Shown here: piece after piece, positions 31,849 to 32,703 of the stretch
Position numbering within the stretch: the stretch's first letter is position 1
Layout: the number at the start of each line of letters is the position of its first letter
NCBI GenBank assembly: GCA_015654925.1
Contig: JAATFX010000125.1
Location: 1 to 32,703 of the forward strand
DNA length: 32,703 bases
Direction of reading: 5' to 3'
Source of the DNA: Enterobacterales bacterium
GTDB taxonomy: Bacteria; Pseudomonadota; Gammaproteobacteria; Enterobacterales; Enterobacteriaceae
Notes under the pieces: generated by a model
Databases searched by the model: none
The model's input: the letters and a program-made list of their open reading frames with translations, nothing else
What the model was told of the DNA's origin: nothing
Translations under genes and position numbers: made by a program

Positions 31849-31894
31849 TGGTGGCCCCTGCTGGACTTGAACCAGCGACCAAGCGATTATGAGT
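31849..31894 (-). other. Attachment site: last 46 nt of tRNA-Ile2(CAU) (ileX), including CCA
   Basis: The minus strand reads ACTCATAATCGCTTGGTCGC, then TGGTTCAAGTCCAGC and AGGGGCCACCA, identical as far as I recall to the 3' part of E. coli ileX from the anticodon loop to CCA. Just before ACTCAT the sequence diverges (GTACGGT in place of the tRNA's GGCG), so the 5' half is missing. This is how an element inserted in a tRNA gene leaves a partial copy: the element lies to the right and the intact tRNA should be at its far end. Confidence 0.88.
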
Positions 31895-31967
31895 ACCGTA
31901 CATGGGCCAATGAAATCAACGTGTTATAATTAAAATCAATGGGTTACGCGTTCAATGTTCACCAATA

Positions 31968-32703
31968 TTATTGTATGTTTGTTTCTTGGTGAGACACTTT
32001 TGCGACACTTCTTGCCAAGGGATTGAGCCTGACCGCTTCGTCCAGGTGATCGGGGGAGAAGTGGGAATAACGCATGGTCATCTTGATATCCGTATGCCCC
32101 AGGATACGCTGCAACACCAAAATATTGCCGCCATTCATCATAAAGTGGCTGGCGAACGTATGGCGCAGCACATGGGAGGATTGCCCGGCCGGTAACTCTA
32201 TATTGGCCCGGGCGATGGCTTTACGGAATGCCGCATAACAAGACGCAAACAGCGGGCCGTTGGTTTTCGGCAACTGCTCGTAAAGCTCTTCGCTTATCGG
32301 CACCGTCCGGTTACGTCGGCCCTTGGTCTTGATAAAAATAATCTTGTGCTTGGTCAGCTGCGAGGACTTGATACTTTCAGCCTCCGACCAGCGCGCGCCG
32401 GTGGAAAGGCAAATTTTCACCACCAATGATAGCGATTCAGAGCGGCTTTGCTCACACTCGGCGAGCAGCGTATCGATTTGCTCCGCCGTTAAAAACGCCA
32501 TTTCGCTTTCTTCAGTCTGGAAGGGGCGAACGCTTTTTAATGGGTTTTCGTTTTTCCATTCGCCAAGCCGTTCCAGCTCGTTAAACATCGCGCGGAAATA
32601 GGCCAGCTCCAGGTTTAGCGTGCGGGGTGAAACTTTGCTCACGCGGGACGAGCGGGCATATTCACCTTTCAGCCGCTTTTCTCGGTAACGTGAAAAAAGC
32701 TGA
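31968..32703 (-). CDS. P2-type tyrosine recombinase (integrase), 5' part beyond the window
   Basis: At least 244 residues are visible; the frame runs off the right edge without a stop (upstream of the GTG at 32642 it continues SRYREKRLKGEYARSSR). It matches P2-like phage integrases: VSPRTLNLELAYFRAMFNEL (core-binding domain), MAFLTAEQIDTLLAECE, CLSTGARWSEAES (catalytic Arg), SHVLRHTFASHFMMNGGNI (His/Arg), LQRILGHTDIKMTMRYSHF (His and nucleophile Tyr) and DHLDEAVRLNPL. All catalytic residues in view are intact. The gene ends 73 bp from the tRNA-derived att copy. Confidence 0.94.
   Translation of the reverse strand, partial: QLFSRYREKRLKGEYARSSRVSKVSPRTLNLELAYFRAMFNELERLGEWKNENPLKSVRPFQTEESEMAFLTAEQIDTLLAECEQSRSESLSLVVKICLSTGARWSEAESIKSSQLTKHKIIFIKTKGRRNRTVPISEELYEQLPKTNGPLFASCYAAFRKAIARANIELPAGQSSHVLRHTFASHFMMNGGNILVLQRILGHTDIKMTMRYSHFSPDHLDEAVRLNPLARSVAKVSHQETNIQ

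Larger units (their letters stand above)
31390..31967. other. Gap between the regulator and the integrase
   Basis: 578 bp holding a flavin-monooxygenase-like fragment (31430-31525), a terminator (31541-31588), a hexamer repeat (31755-31788), the terminator of the tRNA fragment (31797-31820) and the att copy (31849-31894). 31590-31750 shows nothing recognisable. Confidence 0.6.
31849..32703. mobile_element. Left end of an integrated P2-like prophage or island at the tRNA-Ile2 site
   Basis: The att copy of ileX and the P2-type integrase reading toward it form the boundary of an integrated element that extends beyond 32703. Cargo is outside the window. Confidence 0.82.

Overview
The window looks like the chromosome of a member of the Enterobacterales. 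The left 19 kb encodes proteins that I recognise by eye as close relatives of Escherichia coli proteins, in nearly the E. coli order: rnpB tail, yhaK/yhaJ, yqjG, yqjF, yqjK-yqjE-yqjD, mzrA-yqjA, exuR, exuT, the uxa genes, ygjV, alx, ygjR, rlmG. Differences from E. coli are the uxaC-uxaB-uxaA gene order, the absence of yqjC, sstT and yhaH, and a possible secreted effector. These would fit a plant- or insect-associated lineage (Pectobacteriaceae or Sodalis-like), but that is inference; no database search was possible.

Layout. Positions 1-6419 hold housekeeping and envelope genes: RNase P RNA, a pirin-like protein and its LysR neighbour, a glutathionyl-hydroquinone reductase, a DoxX protein, three small inner-membrane proteins, and the EnvZ-modulator/DedA pair. 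Positions 6838-14249 form the galacturonate regulon: GntR repressor ExuR, transporter ExuT, and the divergent uxaCBA operon, with three ExuR-like operators and a possible CRP site. UxaC isomerises galacturonate to tagaturonate, UxaB reduces it to altronate, and UxaA dehydrates it to 2-keto-3-deoxygluconate. Positions 14283-19092 hold ygjV, alx behind a yybP-ykoY type manganese riboswitch and leader terminator, a class I glutamine amidotransferase coupled to ygjR, and rlmG.

Right of rlmG the shared order is lost. Positions 19200-24280 are a patchwork: a small coiled-coil protein, a 438-residue protein with the His/Asp/Cys signature of CE-clan cysteine proteases (candidate type III effector), AT-rich DNA with a 31-codon membrane peptide, an orphan HsdR-N type nuclease, and a phage-like Ash/Icd ORF overlapping a Ner-like regulator. 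Positions 24359-31525 are a GC-richer catabolic or detoxification set: GST, MFS exporter, SDR with a divergent TetR regulator and repeated operators, then nitrilase, a two-domain tautomerase and a divergent GlxA-type AraC regulator, followed by a flavin-monooxygenase-like remnant.

The right edge is the boundary of an integrated element. At 31849-31894 there is a copy of the last 46 nt of tRNA-Ile2(CAU) (ileX), followed by its terminator, next to a P2-type integrase running off the window. In E. coli ileX lies in the same general neighbourhood as rlmG, so the accessory block appears to sit in a tRNA-anchored variable region. All calls were made by reading the sequence; distances, motifs and stems were checked by hand.
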